From: Mycobacterium sp. ST-F2 | Lineage (GTDB): Bacteria > Actinomycetota > Actinomycetes > Mycobacteriales > Mycobacteriaceae | Assembly (NCBI RefSeq): GCF_001905655.1 | Contig: NZ_JMHT01000003.1 | Coordinates: 1 to 64,000 of the forward strand | DNA: 64,000 nucleotides | Direction: 5' to 3' | Shown here: positions 41,044 to 50,271 of the stretch, piece by piece | Position numbering within the stretch: position 1 is the first letter of the stretch | Layout: each line of letters starts with the position of its first letter | Notes under the pieces: generated by a model | The model's database searches: none | What the model was told of the DNA's origin: nothing | Seen by the model: the letters and a program-made list of their open reading frames with translations, nothing else | Position numbers and translations under genes: made by a program

Positions 41044-42069
41044 ATGCGGTGGGACGGGCAGGCGGTCACGCGGGCCGGCGAGGACGGGGCGCTGCCGGGC
41101 CTGGAACGCCTCGGACTGGTGCGCAGCATCCGGGTGCCGAAGTTCGACGGCATCACCTTCCATGAGGTGCTGTGCAAGTCGGCTCTGAACAAGGTGCCCG
41201 AAGCGTCGAACCTGCCGTTCCGGTACACCGTCAACGCCTACCGCGGCTGCTCGCACGCCTGCCGGTACTGCTTCGCCCGGCCCACGCACGAGTACCTCGA
41301 CTTCGACTCCGGGAACGACTTCGACCGTGAACTCGTGGTGAAGACGAATGTCGCAGAAGTGTTGCGGCGCGAGCTTTTTCGACGGTCGTGGACGCGCGAA
41401 GCGGTCGCGTTGGGCACCAACACCGATCCCTATCAACGGGCCGAGGGTCGCTATGCGCTGATGCCGGGGATCATCGCGGCGCTGACCGATTCGGGGACGC
41501 CGTTCTCGATCCTGACCAAAGGCACACTGCTGCGCCGTGACCTGCCGCTGATCGTCGACGCGGGCGATCGGGTCGGGGTCAGCGTCGCGGTGTCGCTGGC
41601 CATGCTGGACCCGGACCTGCACCGGTCGGTCGAGCCGGGAACGCCGACGCCGTCCGCCCGGCTGGAGCTCATCTCGGCCATCGCGCGAGCAGGCCTGGAC
41701 TGCCATGTGATGGTGGCGCCGGTGCTGCCGCACCTGACCGACTCCGTCGATCAGCTGGATGCCCTGTTGTCGCGCATCGCGGCTGCCGGCGCCACGAGTG
41801 TGACGGTCTTCGGGTTGCATCTGCGCGGCGCGACCCGGGGCTGGTTCCTGGCGTGGCTGGGCTCGATGTATCCGGAGCTGCTGCCCAGATATCGCGAATT
41901 GTACGGGCGCGGTGCGTATCTCGGCCCGGAGTACCGCGAACGGTTGCGTACCCGGGTGGCGCCGCTGATCGCCCGGTATGGACTCGGAGGCGGCGGACAC
42001 AGACCTGACACCATGCGTACCGCCCCGGCGGCGGTGTCCGCCGGGGCGGTGCAGCCTGCGCTGTTCTGA
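41044..42069 (+). CDS. Rv2578c-family radical SAM protein
   Basis: 341 residues. Radical SAM cluster motif GCSHACRYC (CxxxCxxC) near residues 63-71; a spore-photoproduct-lyase-like domain arrangement with NAYRGCSHACRYCFARPTHEYL and TNTDPYQ. No extra Fe-S domain. Related proteins are called SplB-like, but no activity is proven. ATG 41044 lies 8 nt from a perfect SOS box, so the gene should be DNA-damage induced, consistent with a repair-related role. It is the positional homologue of Rv2578c. Confidence 0.9.
   Translation: MRWDGQAVTRAGEDGALPGLERLGLVRSIRVPKFDGITFHEVLCKSALNKVPEASNLPFRYTVNAYRGCSHACRYCFARPTHEYLDFDSGNDFDRELVVKTNVAEVLRRELFRRSWTREAVALGTNTDPYQRAEGRYALMPGIIAALTDSGTPFSILTKGTLLRRDLPLIVDAGDRVGVSVAVSLAMLDPDLHRSVEPGTPTPSARLELISAIARAGLDCHVMVAPVLPHLTDSVDQLDALLSRIAAAGATSVTVFGLHLRGATRGWFLAWLGSMYPELLPRYRELYGRGAYLGPEYRERLRTRVAPLIARYGLGGGGHRPDTMRTAPAAVSAGAVQPALF
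42019..42050. terminator. Terminator-like hairpin inside 3' end of radical SAM gene
   Basis: 13-bp perfect stem ACCGCCCCGGCGG (42019-42031) / CCGCCGGGGCGGT (42038-42050), loop 6 nt, ending 17 nt before the stop. It lies between convergent genes whose stops are 1 nt apart, so the terminator has nowhere else to sit; could act in both directions. Confidence 0.55.
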
Positions 42070-42070
42070 C

Positions 42071-43081
42071 TCAACCGATGTGCAGCACCGCGGCGCCCGA
42101 GATTCGTCCGGCTGCCAGATCGCCCAGGGCGCGGTCCGCCTGATCCAACGGGTAGCCAGGGGCAGTGACGTGGATGTGGTGGTTGCCGGCGAAGGCGAGA
42201 AATTCTCGGGCGTCGGCACGGGTATTCGATGCCACCGATCGCACCTGGCGTTCCTGAAACAGGTGCCGCTGGTAGTTCAGCGCCGGGATGTCACTGAGAT
42301 GGATCCCCGCGATCGCCAGGGTGCCGCCCCGGTCCAGCGCTTCCAACGCCGGCAACACCAGGTCGCCCACCGGGGCGAACAGGATCGCGGCATCCAGCGC
42401 GACCGGCGGCCGGTCCGTGGCGCCCTGGGCCGAGGCTGCACCGAGATCTAGAGCGAGTTGTTGCGCTGCCTCGCCGCGCGTCATGACGTGCACCTCGGCA
42501 CCGCGGGCGAGCGCGACCTGGGCGGTGATGTGTGCGCTGCCGCCGAAACCGTAGATGCCGAGCCGCCCGCCGTCGGGCAGGTCGGCCCGAAGCAGGGACC
42601 GGTAGCCGATGATGCCGGCGCACAGCAGCGGGGCCAGTTCGGCATCGGTGTATCCGGCAGGCAAGCGGTGGACGTAATCGGCTGGCGCCGTGACGAATTC
42701 GGCGTAGCCGCCGTCGGCGTCCCAGCCTGTGTACAGCGAGTGCGGGCAGAGGTTCTCCGCTCCGCGCAGACAGAACCGGCAGCGTCCGCAGGTGTGCCGA
42801 AGCCAGGCCACCCCGACCCGATCGCCGACGACCAGGTCGGTGTCCGTGTGCTCACCGGTTGCCACGACCTCGCCCACGACTTCGTGGCCAGGGGTGACGT
42901 GTGGCCGGTGAACCGGCAGGTCGCCTTCGGTGACGTGCAGGTCGGTACGGCACACACCACATGCCCGCACGGCGATGAGCACCTCGCCGGCGCCGGGTTC
43001 GGGGATGGCGGTAGTGCCGAACTCGAGCGGGCCGCGGTCGATCGGCGCGGGCGTGCGCACTCGCCAGGCATGCATCGTCAT
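42071..43081 (-). CDS. Zinc-dependent alcohol dehydrogenase
   Basis: 336 residues, medium-chain ADH. Catalytic zinc ligands: CGVCRTDLH (Cys41) and GHE (His near 64); the structural zinc lobe [15 protein letters not shown] near residues 98-112 keeps four Cys. Coenzyme motif [12 protein letters not shown] near 172. Resembles AdhA (Rv1862-type) enzymes that oxidise primary alcohols or reduce aldehydes. ATG 43081 overlaps the stop of the TetR gene by ATGA, so it is controlled with it. Confidence 0.9.
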   Translation of the reverse strand: MTMHAWRVRTPAPIDRGPLEFGTTAIPEPGAGEVLIAVRACGVCRTDLHVTEGDLPVHRPHVTPGHEVVGEVVATGEHTDTDLVVGDRVGVAWLRHTCGRCRFCLRGAENLCPHSLYTGWDADGGYAEFVTAPADYVHRLPAGYTDAELAPLLCAGIIGYRSLLRADLPDGGRLGIYGFGGSAHITAQVALARGAEVHVMTRGEAAQQLALDLGAASAQGATDRPPVALDAAILFAPVGDLVLPALEALDRGGTLAIAGIHLSDIPALNYQRHLFQERQVRSVASNTRADAREFLAFAGNHHIHVTAPGYPLDQADRALGDLAAGRISGAAVLHIG

Positions 43082-43698
43082 GACCGCTGCAACGCGCGGA
43101 GGCAGAACGCGTAGATGCGCTCGCTCCCGATCGGTGCGACGTCGAGTCCGGGCCCGAGTGAGCGCAGTCGCAGGGCCCCGAAGATGGTCTGCATGACCAG
43201 TGCCGCGGCGGGTTCGGTTTCGAAGTCGGGATCAAAGGCGCCCGTGGCTTTTCCGCGCTCGATGATGTCGACGATCAGCGCGTGCAGCGGGGTCAGCACG
43301 CGCCCATAATCGTCCGGCATGGTCTCGGCCAAGCGATCGTGGTAGAAGGTCAGCCCCCGGTTGATGCATTCCTGGGTGCTGGACGCGGGCGGCACATAGA
43401 TTCGGTCGACCAGTGCCCGCAGTGCGTCCGTCGGTTCCAGCTGTGCTGCCTCGGCCTGCCACGTGGTGGTGAATTCGGTCAGCATCGCGTCGATCAGCGC
43501 CAGCACCAGTTCGTCCTTGGTCGCGAAGTGCTGGTAGAACGCCCGCAATGACGTCTTCGAGCGCTCCACAACCTGGAGCACGGTGAACTCCGTACGACCG
43601 GTCTCGCCAAGAATGTCGAGCGCCGAGCGCATGAACTGTGTGGCGCGCGCCTGCGCGTCGGAACCGTTGTCTGCCACCCCGGCGGTTGCCTTCGCCAT
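43078..43698 (-). CDS. TetR-family regulator (of adh)
   Basis: 206 residues. N-terminal helix-turn-helix: [48 protein letters not shown] (about 16-64), then a ligand-binding helical domain. First gene of a TetR-adh pair (4-nt overlap), so it likely controls that ADH. Ligand unknown. It is 20 nt from the mycofactocin-coupled SDR gene, which ends just downstream on the same strand side. Confidence 0.88.
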   Translation of the reverse strand: MAKATAGVADNGSDAQARATQFMRSALDILGETGRTEFTVLQVVERSKTSLRAFYQHFATKDELVLALIDAMLTEFTTTWQAEAAQLEPTDALRALVDRIYVPPASSTQECINRGLTFYHDRLAETMPDDYGRVLTPLHALIVDIIERGKATGAFDPDFETEPAAALVMQTIFGALRLRSLGPGLDVAPIGSERIYAFCLRALQRS

Positions 43699-43717
43699 GG
43701 CGAGTGACGTTACCCGG

Positions 43718-44539
43718 TCAAATCTTGAGGTAACCCTTGTCTGCCGGGATTTGCGCAGCCGTCACCAATGACGATGCGTCGCTGGCCAACCACACCACGA
43801 TGTCGGAGATCTGATCGGGCTTGATCAGCGAATCCGTCGGCAGCGCGCCGGGGGAGAAGCTGTGGATGTAGTGCGGGTGATCCTGCAGGACCTGGTACAT
43901 CGACACGTCGTTGCCCATCGGGGTGTCCGTGCCGTACGGGTGGACCGAGTTCACCCGGATGCCGAACTCACCCAGCTCGACCGCCAGCGCGTTGATCATG
44001 CCCACGACGCCGAACTTGGTCGCGCAGTAGTGGCCGCAGCCCGGGACGGCCTTGATCCCGGCAGCCGAGCTGGTGGCGATGATCGAGCCGCCGTTGCCGG
44101 CCTCGATCATCGTCGGCACCACTGCCCGGATGGTGTTCCACATCCCGGTCAGGTTGATGTCCAGGGTGTCCTGCCACTGCTGCGGGGAGATCTCCCAGAG
44201 CCGCCCCCAGTTCAGCACTCCCGCGTTGGCCACCACGATGTCCAGCCGGCCGAACTGTTCGATGGTCTCGGCGACCACCTGTTGCTGGCCTTCGGCGTCG
44301 CGGACGTCGACCGTCTTGGCGTAGATCTTGCGGCCTTCGCCTTCCACCAGATTCACCGTCTCGACGAGATCCTCGGGCGTCGCGGGTTCGTAGCCGTTGG
44401 CCTCGGTCACGGGTGCGCAGGCGTCGATGGCGACGATGTCGGCTCCGGCCCGGGCCAGCCGGACGCAGTGCGAGCGGCCCTGTCCCCGAGCGGCCCCGGT
44501 GACGAAGGCGACCTTGCCGGCCAATGGTTGATCGGTCAT
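43718..44539 (-). CDS. Mycofactocin-coupled SDR oxidoreductase
   Basis: 273 residues. The coenzyme motif TGAARGQGRSHCVRLARAGADIVAID, with an insertion typical of the mycofactocin-coupled SDR subgroup, holds NAD tightly and passes hydride to mycofactocin. NAG near 100, SSAAG and catalytic YCATK near 172 follow. Probably oxidises an alcohol made by or feeding the neighbouring monooxygenase. ATG overlaps the stop of the monooxygenase gene by ATGA: one operon TetR-monooxygenase-SDR. Confidence 0.9.
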   Translation of the reverse strand: MTDQPLAGKVAFVTGAARGQGRSHCVRLARAGADIVAIDACAPVTEANGYEPATPEDLVETVNLVEGEGRKIYAKTVDVRDAEGQQQVVAETIEQFGRLDIVVANAGVLNWGRLWEISPQQWQDTLDINLTGMWNTIRAVVPTMIEAGNGGSIIATSSAAGIKAVPGCGHYCATKFGVVGMINALAVELGEFGIRVNSVHPYGTDTPMGNDVSMYQVLQDHPHYIHSFSPGALPTDSLIKPDQISDIVVWLASDASSLVTAAQIPADKGYLKI

Positions 44540-46098
44540 GCGCTGAGTTCCTCACTGATCGTGGCGGCCCGGACATCGCTGAACTCGTAGTCCGTGAGCG
44601 GCGAGCGCCGCGCGAAAATCCTTGACCCGGTGATGGTTTGTGGACGGTAATACGGTGTTTCGTGTTGGGAGTTGACGAAGTAGGTGTTCAGTTCGGAGGC
44701 GCGGGTGTAATAGGTGTGGGCAGTGCGGCCACGCTTGTCCATCAGCGCATTCCATTTGTGGAACGCGTCATTGCTCACCGCGACGACCGGCGCGTCGGCC
44801 CGGCGACGGGCCTCGTCGATCATCCGAACGGCATGGGCGGCAACGGTTTCGACCCAGTCCATCCAGGCGAAGCCGACGAACCCGAGCGGGCCGACGATCT
44901 CCCACCGGTTCGGCAGCCGGGGGTGGGCAGTGCCGGCGTAGGCGTGCAGTCCGTGGGCGTGGTAGTACTCGGCGAGGTCGAATCCGTTTGAACCCAGGAT
45001 GGTTCCGGGCCGGTACGTCTCCGGGTCGGTCCACAGCTCGTAGCCGGTCGCGGTGACCAGCAGGTCGGCGGGATGGTCGACGCCGTCGACGGTGCGGACC
45101 CCGTCGCGGGTGATCCGCTCGATGGGAGTGGTGATCAGGTGCGTGTCCGGATGGTTCAGGGCCGGCAGGAACGCACTGGAGATCACCGGACGCTTGGCCA
45201 TGATGCCGTAACGGGGCAGCAGTGCCTTGCGGGTTGCCTTGTCTCGCACGGTGGTACGCAGCAGCAGCCGGTAGAGGTTACGGCTGTTGCCGTCGTACAG
45301 GGGCATGAGCTTGGTCAGCACGTTGCGCGGCAGCCGGGAGAAGACGTGGATGATCGGCACGACCATCGCCGCGTCCATCAGGAGCCGGCCGAAGATGTTG
45401 ATCGCGGTGACGAAGCCCGGCACCTTGAACAGGCGGCGCAGCCACGGCGGGATGTCGAAGTCGACCTTGGGCAGTACCCACGCCGGAGTGCGTTGGTACA
45501 CATCGAGATTCGCGGCGATCCCGGACAGTGCCCCGGTGATCTGCACACCGCTGGATCCGGTGCCGATCACCGCGACGCGCTTGCCGCGGACGTCGTAGTC
45601 GTCGTCCCAGGCGTTCGGGCGCAGGATGGTGCCCTCGAAGTCCCCGATGCCGTCGATGTCGACGACGTTCTTGGCGTTGACGTAGCCGCCCACCGAGCTG
45701 ATCAGGAACCGGGCCGTCACGTCCGGCTGGTTGCGGATGGACAGGCGCCACAGGCCGGCATCGTCGTCCCACTGCTGGCGGAGCACCTCGGCGCCCGTGC
45801 GCAGGTGCGGACGCAGGCCCAGTTTGTCGGCGGTGTCGCGCAGGTAGGCATAAATCTCGGGCCCGGGCGCGAAGAACCGGCTCCAGTCGGGGTTGGGCGC
45901 GAAGGACAGTTGGTACCACGGTGACGGGATGTCGACGGCAAGTCCGGGGTAGTGGTTGTCACGCCAGGTGCCGCCGAAGTCGTCGCCCCGGTCGACGATG
46001 AGGAAGTCGTGAATGCCCTTCTGCTGCAGCAGGTGAGCGGCGGCGATGCCGCCGGGGCCCGCCCCGATGATGACCACTTCGTGGTCGGGTGTGGTCAT
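44536..46098 (-). CDS. Flavin-dependent monooxygenase (Baeyer-Villiger-like)
   Basis: 520 residues. FAD motif GAGPGGIAAA near residue 11, second Rossmann motif GTGSSGVQ near 187 for NADPH. The BVMO fingerprint region reads FEGTILRPNAWD, that is FxGxxxRxxxWD, with Arg where His is usual. Start ATG 46098 from GGAGAG upstream and the ATGA overlap with the TetR gene. Probably a ketone or steroid-type oxygenase in a TetR-monooxygenase-SDR catabolic operon; substrate unknown. Confidence 0.88.
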   Translation of the reverse strand: MTTPDHEVVIIGAGPGGIAAAHLLQQKGIHDFLIVDRGDDFGGTWRDNHYPGLAVDIPSPWYQLSFAPNPDWSRFFAPGPEIYAYLRDTADKLGLRPHLRTGAEVLRQQWDDDAGLWRLSIRNQPDVTARFLISSVGGYVNAKNVVDIDGIGDFEGTILRPNAWDDDYDVRGKRVAVIGTGSSGVQITGALSGIAANLDVYQRTPAWVLPKVDFDIPPWLRRLFKVPGFVTAINIFGRLLMDAAMVVPIIHVFSRLPRNVLTKLMPLYDGNSRNLYRLLLRTTVRDKATRKALLPRYGIMAKRPVISSAFLPALNHPDTHLITTPIERITRDGVRTVDGVDHPADLLVTATGYELWTDPETYRPGTILGSNGFDLAEYYHAHGLHAYAGTAHPRLPNRWEIVGPLGFVGFAWMDWVETVAAHAVRMIDEARRRADAPVVAVSNDAFHKWNALMDKRGRTAHTYYTRASELNTYFVNSQHETPYYRPQTITGSRIFARRSPLTDYEFSDVRAATISEELSA

Positions 46099-46694
46099 GG
46101 TGTCTCTCCGGTGAGTCCATTGATGATGTGGTCGGTGACGAAGCGCCGGATGGCGCGGGGGTTGTCCAGGTTGACGCCGATCGGGGGCAGCAGTTCGAAG
46201 CTCAGCAGCACCCGGACGATCCATTCACCGGCGCGGGCGGGGTCGACGCCGGCGCCGATCTCGCCGTCGCGTTGCGCGGCCTTGACGCGCGGCTTCCAGA
46301 GCTCGACGGCGCGCTTCATCAGGTCTTCTCCGATGTTGCGCAACAGCAGCACGACGATGCCCTCATTGATGCCCTTCTGGGGGGCTGACGGAGAACTCTC
46401 GCGGTGGGCGCAGATCAGGACGGCGGCCGCGGCGACCTGATCGGCCAGCGTGGACTGCTTGTCGATCTCCGCGGCCATGCCGTCGACGAACGTCGAGGCC
46501 AGGTGGTCCAGCGCGACGCTGATCGCGTGGTCACGACCCCCAAGAGCGTTGTACACCGTGCCGCGCGAGACTCCGGCGGCTTCCGCGACCGCGGTGAGGC
46601 TGAATTGCCTTGGGCCCAAACGGTGAAGTGTGTCGGCGGTGGCTGCTAGTAGTGCCGGCGAGATAGTCCGGGGAATCGGCGGCTTGGCGGGCAT
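46095..46694 (-). CDS. TetR-family regulator (of monooxygenase operon)
   Basis: 199 residues. Helix-turn-helix at the N-terminus (SLTAVAEAAGVSRGTVYNALGGRDHAI near 34-60), followed by a C-terminal effector-binding domain with INGLTGETP end. First gene of the operon, with ATGA coupling to the monooxygenase. ATG 46694 or GTG 46700 are both possible. The only intergenic space for its operator is the about 95 bp shared with the divergent HNH gene. Confidence 0.87.
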   Translation of the reverse strand: MPAKPPIPRTISPALLAATADTLHRLGPRQFSLTAVAEAAGVSRGTVYNALGGRDHAISVALDHLASTFVDGMAAEIDKQSTLADQVAAAAVLICAHRESSPSAPQKGINEGIVVLLLRNIGEDLMKRAVELWKPRVKAAQRDGEIGAGVDPARAGEWIVRVLLSFELLPPIGVNLDNPRAIRRFVTDHIINGLTGETP

Positions 46695-46783
46695 TTGCAC
46701 ACATTAACGAAATTTGTTCAACGTGGTCAACGATTCGGGAAACCGGTTTTGGTGGCGGCGCGTGTCACACCCGCGTGGCATAA

Positions 46784-46799
46784 TCGAACGTATGAGCGA
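46784..46799. promoter_or_regulatory. Degenerate LexA-like box at start of HNH gene
   Basis: TCGAAC-GTAT-GAGCGA: left half is a perfect SOS half-site, right half has two mismatches to GTTCGA. It covers the ATG at 46792. 13E12-type genes in M. tuberculosis are partly LexA-controlled, which makes the match worth recording, but it may be chance. Confidence 0.35.
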
Positions 46800-48054
46800 A
46801 GATTTGGACCCTGATGTCGATGAGGCGGCGTTGCGGGGTCGCATGACCGAGCTCGAACGGGTCAAGTCGGCCGCGGCGGCCGAGCAGGCGCGGTTGGCGG
46901 CGGCGTTGGAGGCCCGGCGGGTGGCGGCAGCGCGGGCGGGTGGGCCGCGGGTGTCGCGGGCGGCGTTGGGTTCGGAGATCGGGCTGGCCCGGCACGAGTC
47001 GCCGCATCGGGGTGAGCGGCTCGCGGCGATGGCCCGGATTCTGGTGGCGGATATGCCGTGCACCCTGGCGGCGCTGGAGTCGGGGGTGTTGTCGGAGCAT
47101 CGGGCCGAGCTGATCACCAAGGAAGCGGCATGCCTGTCGCCGCTGGATCGTCAGTTGCTGGACGTCGAGTTGTGTGGGGATCCGGCCGGGTTGGCGGGGT
47201 TGGGCAACGCCGAGATTTCGGCGGAGGCCGCGCGGATCGCCTGTGAGGTGGATCAGCAGGGCGTGCTGGACAAGATGGCGCGGGCGCGGGCGTCGCGGCA
47301 CGTGCGGTTCCGGGTGGCCCGGGACGGCATGATGGCGATGACGGTGCGGGTGCCGGCCGCTCAGGGCCAGCTGATGCGCCAGGCGCTCTCGCGCGAGGCG
47401 GCCACGGCGGTGGCGGCGGGCACGGTGCGCAGCCGTGGCCAGATCATGGCCGATGTGGTGGTGGCGCGGGTCACCGGCCGTGACCCGGCGGCGCCGGTGC
47501 CGGTGACCGCGAACCTGGTGCTCTCGGATGAGACGCTACTGACCGGCGGTGAGCAGCCCGCACACCTGCAGGGGTACGGGCCGATTCCGGCGGCGCTGGC
47601 CCGGGACTGGGTGCTGGCCGCGGCCGCCGATGACACGGTGGGGGCGGCGTTGCGGCGCCTGTATGCCCAGCCCGGGACGAACAAGCTGGTGGCGATGGAA
47701 TCCACGGCGCGGGCGTTCCCGAAAGCGCTCGCCACGTTCATCGGGTTGCGCGATCAGCTGTGCCGGACCCCGTACTGCAATGCGCGGATCCGGCACACCG
47801 ACCACGTCACACCGCACGCGAAGCGTGGACCCACCAGCGCCCACAACGGTGACGGGTTGTGTGAGCACTGCAACTACGTCAAAGAAGAACCCGGCTGGCA
47901 GGCCGCGGCGACCTATGACCGGTACGGCCGGCACACCATCGCACTGACCACCCCATCAGGAGCGGTGTACACCTCCACCGCACCACCGACACCGCAAGGG
48001 CTGCGCATCTTCACCCGCGATGTCCACATCGCGCGGATCAACCCGGCCGCTTGA
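46792..48054 (+). CDS. DUF222/HNH-endonuclease protein (13E12 family)
   Basis: 420 residues. Large helical DUF222 domain (residues about 30-280) and a C-terminal HNH nuclease motif LCRTPYCNARIRHTDHVTPHAKRGPT...GLCEHCN near 335-385 with paired zinc Cys and the H-N-H residues. This is the mycobacterial REP13E12-type family, often in many copies and of unknown role. A CATAAT -10 lies 6 nt before the ATG, so the transcript is probably leaderless. Overlaps the convergent msrA gene by 17 nt. Confidence 0.9.
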   Translation: MSEDLDPDVDEAALRGRMTELERVKSAAAAEQARLAAALEARRVAAARAGGPRVSRAALGSEIGLARHESPHRGERLAAMARILVADMPCTLAALESGVLSEHRAELITKEAACLSPLDRQLLDVELCGDPAGLAGLGNAEISAEAARIACEVDQQGVLDKMARARASRHVRFRVARDGMMAMTVRVPAAQGQLMRQALSREAATAVAAGTVRSRGQIMADVVVARVTGRDPAAPVPVTANLVLSDETLLTGGEQPAHLQGYGPIPAALARDWVLAAAADDTVGAALRRLYAQPGTNKLVAMESTARAFPKALATFIGLRDQLCRTPYCNARIRHTDHVTPHAKRGPTSAHNGDGLCEHCNYVKEEPGWQAAATYDRYGRHTIALTTPSGAVYTSTAPPTPQGLRIFTRDVHIARINPAA

Positions 48055-48736
48055 CCAGCACTGCCTGGTCCCGGTAGCGATCGGGAAACAGTCGCCGGAG
48101 CTCGTCGATCTTCGGCTTGTCGTAAAAGCTGATGTACGGGTGATCCGGATGCAGCTCGAGGTAATTCTGGTGATACCACTCCGCCGGATAGAAGTTGGAC
48201 TGCGGTGACACGGTGGTGACGATCGGGTCCGGAAACGCCTTGGCCCGGTTGAGTTGATCGATGTAGGCCTCTGCAACGCGTTGTTGGTCGGGGTTTTGGG
48301 CGAATACCGCGGACCGGTATTGGGGCCCAACGTCAGGTCCCTGTCGGTTCAGCGCGGTGGGGTCGGTGGCGACGGCGAAGAAGATTCGCAGCACCTCCCC
48401 GAAGGTGATCTGCGATGGGTCATAGGTGATCCGTACCGACTCGGCGTGACCGGTGGCGCCGCCGCTCACCGACTCGTAGTCGGCAGTGCCGGCCTCTCCG
48501 CCCGCGTAACCGGCCTCTGCCTCGAGTACCCCCGCGACGTGTTCGAAGACCCCTTGAACTCCCCAAAAGCAGCCTCCGGCCAACACGGCGGTCTCGTGCG
48601 GTGCTCCGGCGGGAACCTGCTCGTCGGCGGCGACCGGTGGGAGTGGACGCGATTGCGCCGGCGCCCCCGACACCACGAGTGCGGCGGCCGAACCGGTCAG
48701 GACGAGGACGGCAGCCAAGATCGGTCGAGTACGCAT
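48038..48736 (-). CDS. msrA: Exported peptide-methionine (S)-S-oxide reductase
   Basis: 232 residues. A signal peptide (basic MRTRP, hydrophobic 6-24, cleavage near residue 25-30) precedes the MsrA domain, with catalytic Cys in GGCFWGVQGVFEHVAGV near 56-70 and the conserved GYAGG and EWYHQNYL segments. Most MsrA proteins are cytoplasmic, so this copy repairs S-oxidised Met outside the membrane. Divergent neighbour msrB is also exported, giving a pair that handles both diastereomers of the sulfoxide. Confidence 0.92.
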   Translation of the reverse strand: MRTRPILAAVLVLTGSAAALVVSGAPAQSRPLPPVAADEQVPAGAPHETAVLAGGCFWGVQGVFEHVAGVLEAEAGYAGGEAGTADYESVSGGATGHAESVRITYDPSQITFGEVLRIFFAVATDPTALNRQGPDVGPQYRSAVFAQNPDQQRVAEAYIDQLNRAKAFPDPIVTTVSPQSNFYPAEWYHQNYLELHPDHPYISFYDKPKIDELRRLFPDRYRDQAVLVKRPG

Positions 48737-48848
48737 ACATCGATCATCCGGCCGAATTCCCCTGCACGGCAGTCCAAAGATGTGACCAAACGCTGACGAA
48801 CGGACATCATCGATGCCGGCAGGATGCTGTCGGACCTATCGTCGAGAC

Positions 48849-49322
48849 ATGTCGTTGACTCGCCGCATGTTCATCGCCCTTGCGGGGATCGGCACACTCG
48901 CCGGGTGCAGTCATTCGGCGTTGGCAGACCCGGCCTTCGGCGTCACCCATACCGATGCCGAATGGCATCAGCTGCTCGATGCCCGTCAGTACGACGTGCT
49001 GCGCCGAGCAGGCACCGAAGCGCCGTTCAGCAGCCCACTCAACGACGAACATCGCAATGGGGTGTTCAGTTGCGCCGGTTGTGCGCTCGACCTGTTCGCC
49101 TCGGCCACCAAGTTCAACAGTGGCACCGGCTGGCCGAGCTTCTGGAAAGCGCTCGACCGGGCCGTCATCGAACGATCCGACAGCACCTTGGGAATGGTCC
49201 GCACCGAAGTGCTGTGTCGCCAGTGTGGCGGCCACCTCGGTCATGTTTTCGACGACGGTCCGGCACCGACCGGACTGCGCTACTGCATGAACGGGGCTGC
49301 GCTCACGTTCCGCGTGGCTTAA
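48849..49322 (+). CDS. msrB: Exported peptide-methionine (R)-S-oxide reductase
   Basis: 157 residues. Signal LTRRMFIALAGIGTLAGC has twin Arg at 5-6 and a lipobox LAGC with Cys20, so it may be a Tat-exported lipoprotein. The MsrB domain keeps both zinc Cys pairs (CAGC near 73, CRQC near 121), GTGWPSFW, and RYCMNGAAL near 148 with the catalytic Cys. Overlaps the convergent metallopeptidase gene by 4 nt. Forms a functional pair with the divergent msrA. Confidence 0.92.
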   Translation: MSLTRRMFIALAGIGTLAGCSHSALADPAFGVTHTDAEWHQLLDARQYDVLRRAGTEAPFSSPLNDEHRNGVFSCAGCALDLFASATKFNSGTGWPSFWKALDRAVIERSDSTLGMVRTEVLCRQCGGHLGHVFDDGPAPTGLRYCMNGAALTFRVA

Positions 49323-50209
49323 CCCAGGTCCTGTGCGTTGAACGTGTCGCACTGCTTGGGATCACCGGTCTGGTAACCGGTGGTGAACCACTTCTGCCGT
49401 TCGGCCGACGAGCCGTGCGTCCACGACTCCGGGTTGACACGACCGGTGGCCTGCTTCTGGATGCGATCGTCACCGACCGACGAGGCGGCCGACAGGGCGT
49501 CGGCAATGTCCTTGTCGCTCAACGGTTGCAGAAACGGGACGCCGGTACTCTTCTGCTTGACCGTTGACGCGTAGTGTGCCCACACGCCGGCGTAGCAGTC
49601 AGCCTGCAGCTCGGTGCGCACGCTGTTGCCCTCGGCGCCCTTGGGCCCCCGCTGCGCCTTGCCGATGTCACCGAGCAGGTTCTGCACATGGTGGCCGAAC
49701 TCGTGCGCCACCACGTACTCCTGCGCCAAAGGTCCACCGCTGGAACCGAATTGGTCGACCAGCGTCTGGAAGAAGCTGGTGTCGAAGTACGCGGTCTTGT
49801 CGCCGGGGCAGTAGAATGGACCCACCGAGGTATCGGCCTGGCCGCACGCGGTATCGACCCGCCCGCGGAACAGCCGAATCTTCGGCGGCGTGTAGCCCTT
49901 GAGCAGCTGCGACCACACCCCGTCCACCGAGTTGCCGGTAGCCACGATGCGGCACTCTAGGTACTTGTTGGCATCCGCGCCGGTCTTGCACTTGCTCAGG
50001 TCGTAGGCCGAGGACCCCTGGCTGGACTGGGGCGCCTGGTTCTGGTGGCCGAGAATCGAACTCGGGTCGACCCCGAGGAACATGGCGACCACCACGATCA
50101 CCAGGCCGCCCATGCCGCCGCCGATCGCGATGCCACGGCCGCCGAAGCCGCCACCCCCGCTGGTCGACGTGTTGCTCGTGTCGATCTCCATACCTTCGTT
50201 GAAGGTCAT
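49319..50209 (-). CDS. Membrane-anchored neutral zinc metallopeptidase (YpfJ-like)
   Basis: 296 residues. A Gly/Ser-rich cytoplasmic start, one membrane helix (about 28-48), then a zincin domain with HEFGHH near 168 (zinc His-Glu-His) and a downstream ADCYAGVWAHY segment supplying the third ligand region. Matches the putative neutral zinc metallopeptidase family. ATG 50209 with GGAG 5 nt upstream. It is the positional homologue of Rv2575. Confidence 0.9.
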   Translation of the reverse strand: MTFNEGMEIDTSNTSTSGGGGFGGRGIAIGGGMGGLVIVVVAMFLGVDPSSILGHQNQAPQSSQGSSAYDLSKCKTGADANKYLECRIVATGNSVDGVWSQLLKGYTPPKIRLFRGRVDTACGQADTSVGPFYCPGDKTAYFDTSFFQTLVDQFGSSGGPLAQEYVVAHEFGHHVQNLLGDIGKAQRGPKGAEGNSVRTELQADCYAGVWAHYASTVKQKSTGVPFLQPLSDKDIADALSAASSVGDDRIQKQATGRVNPESWTHGSSAERQKWFTTGYQTGDPKQCDTFNAQDLG

Positions 50210-50271
50210 CACCGCTCCGTCCGGGCCTCGAATACGACAGGATGCCAGCTTTTCACATTAGGATTTGCGGT

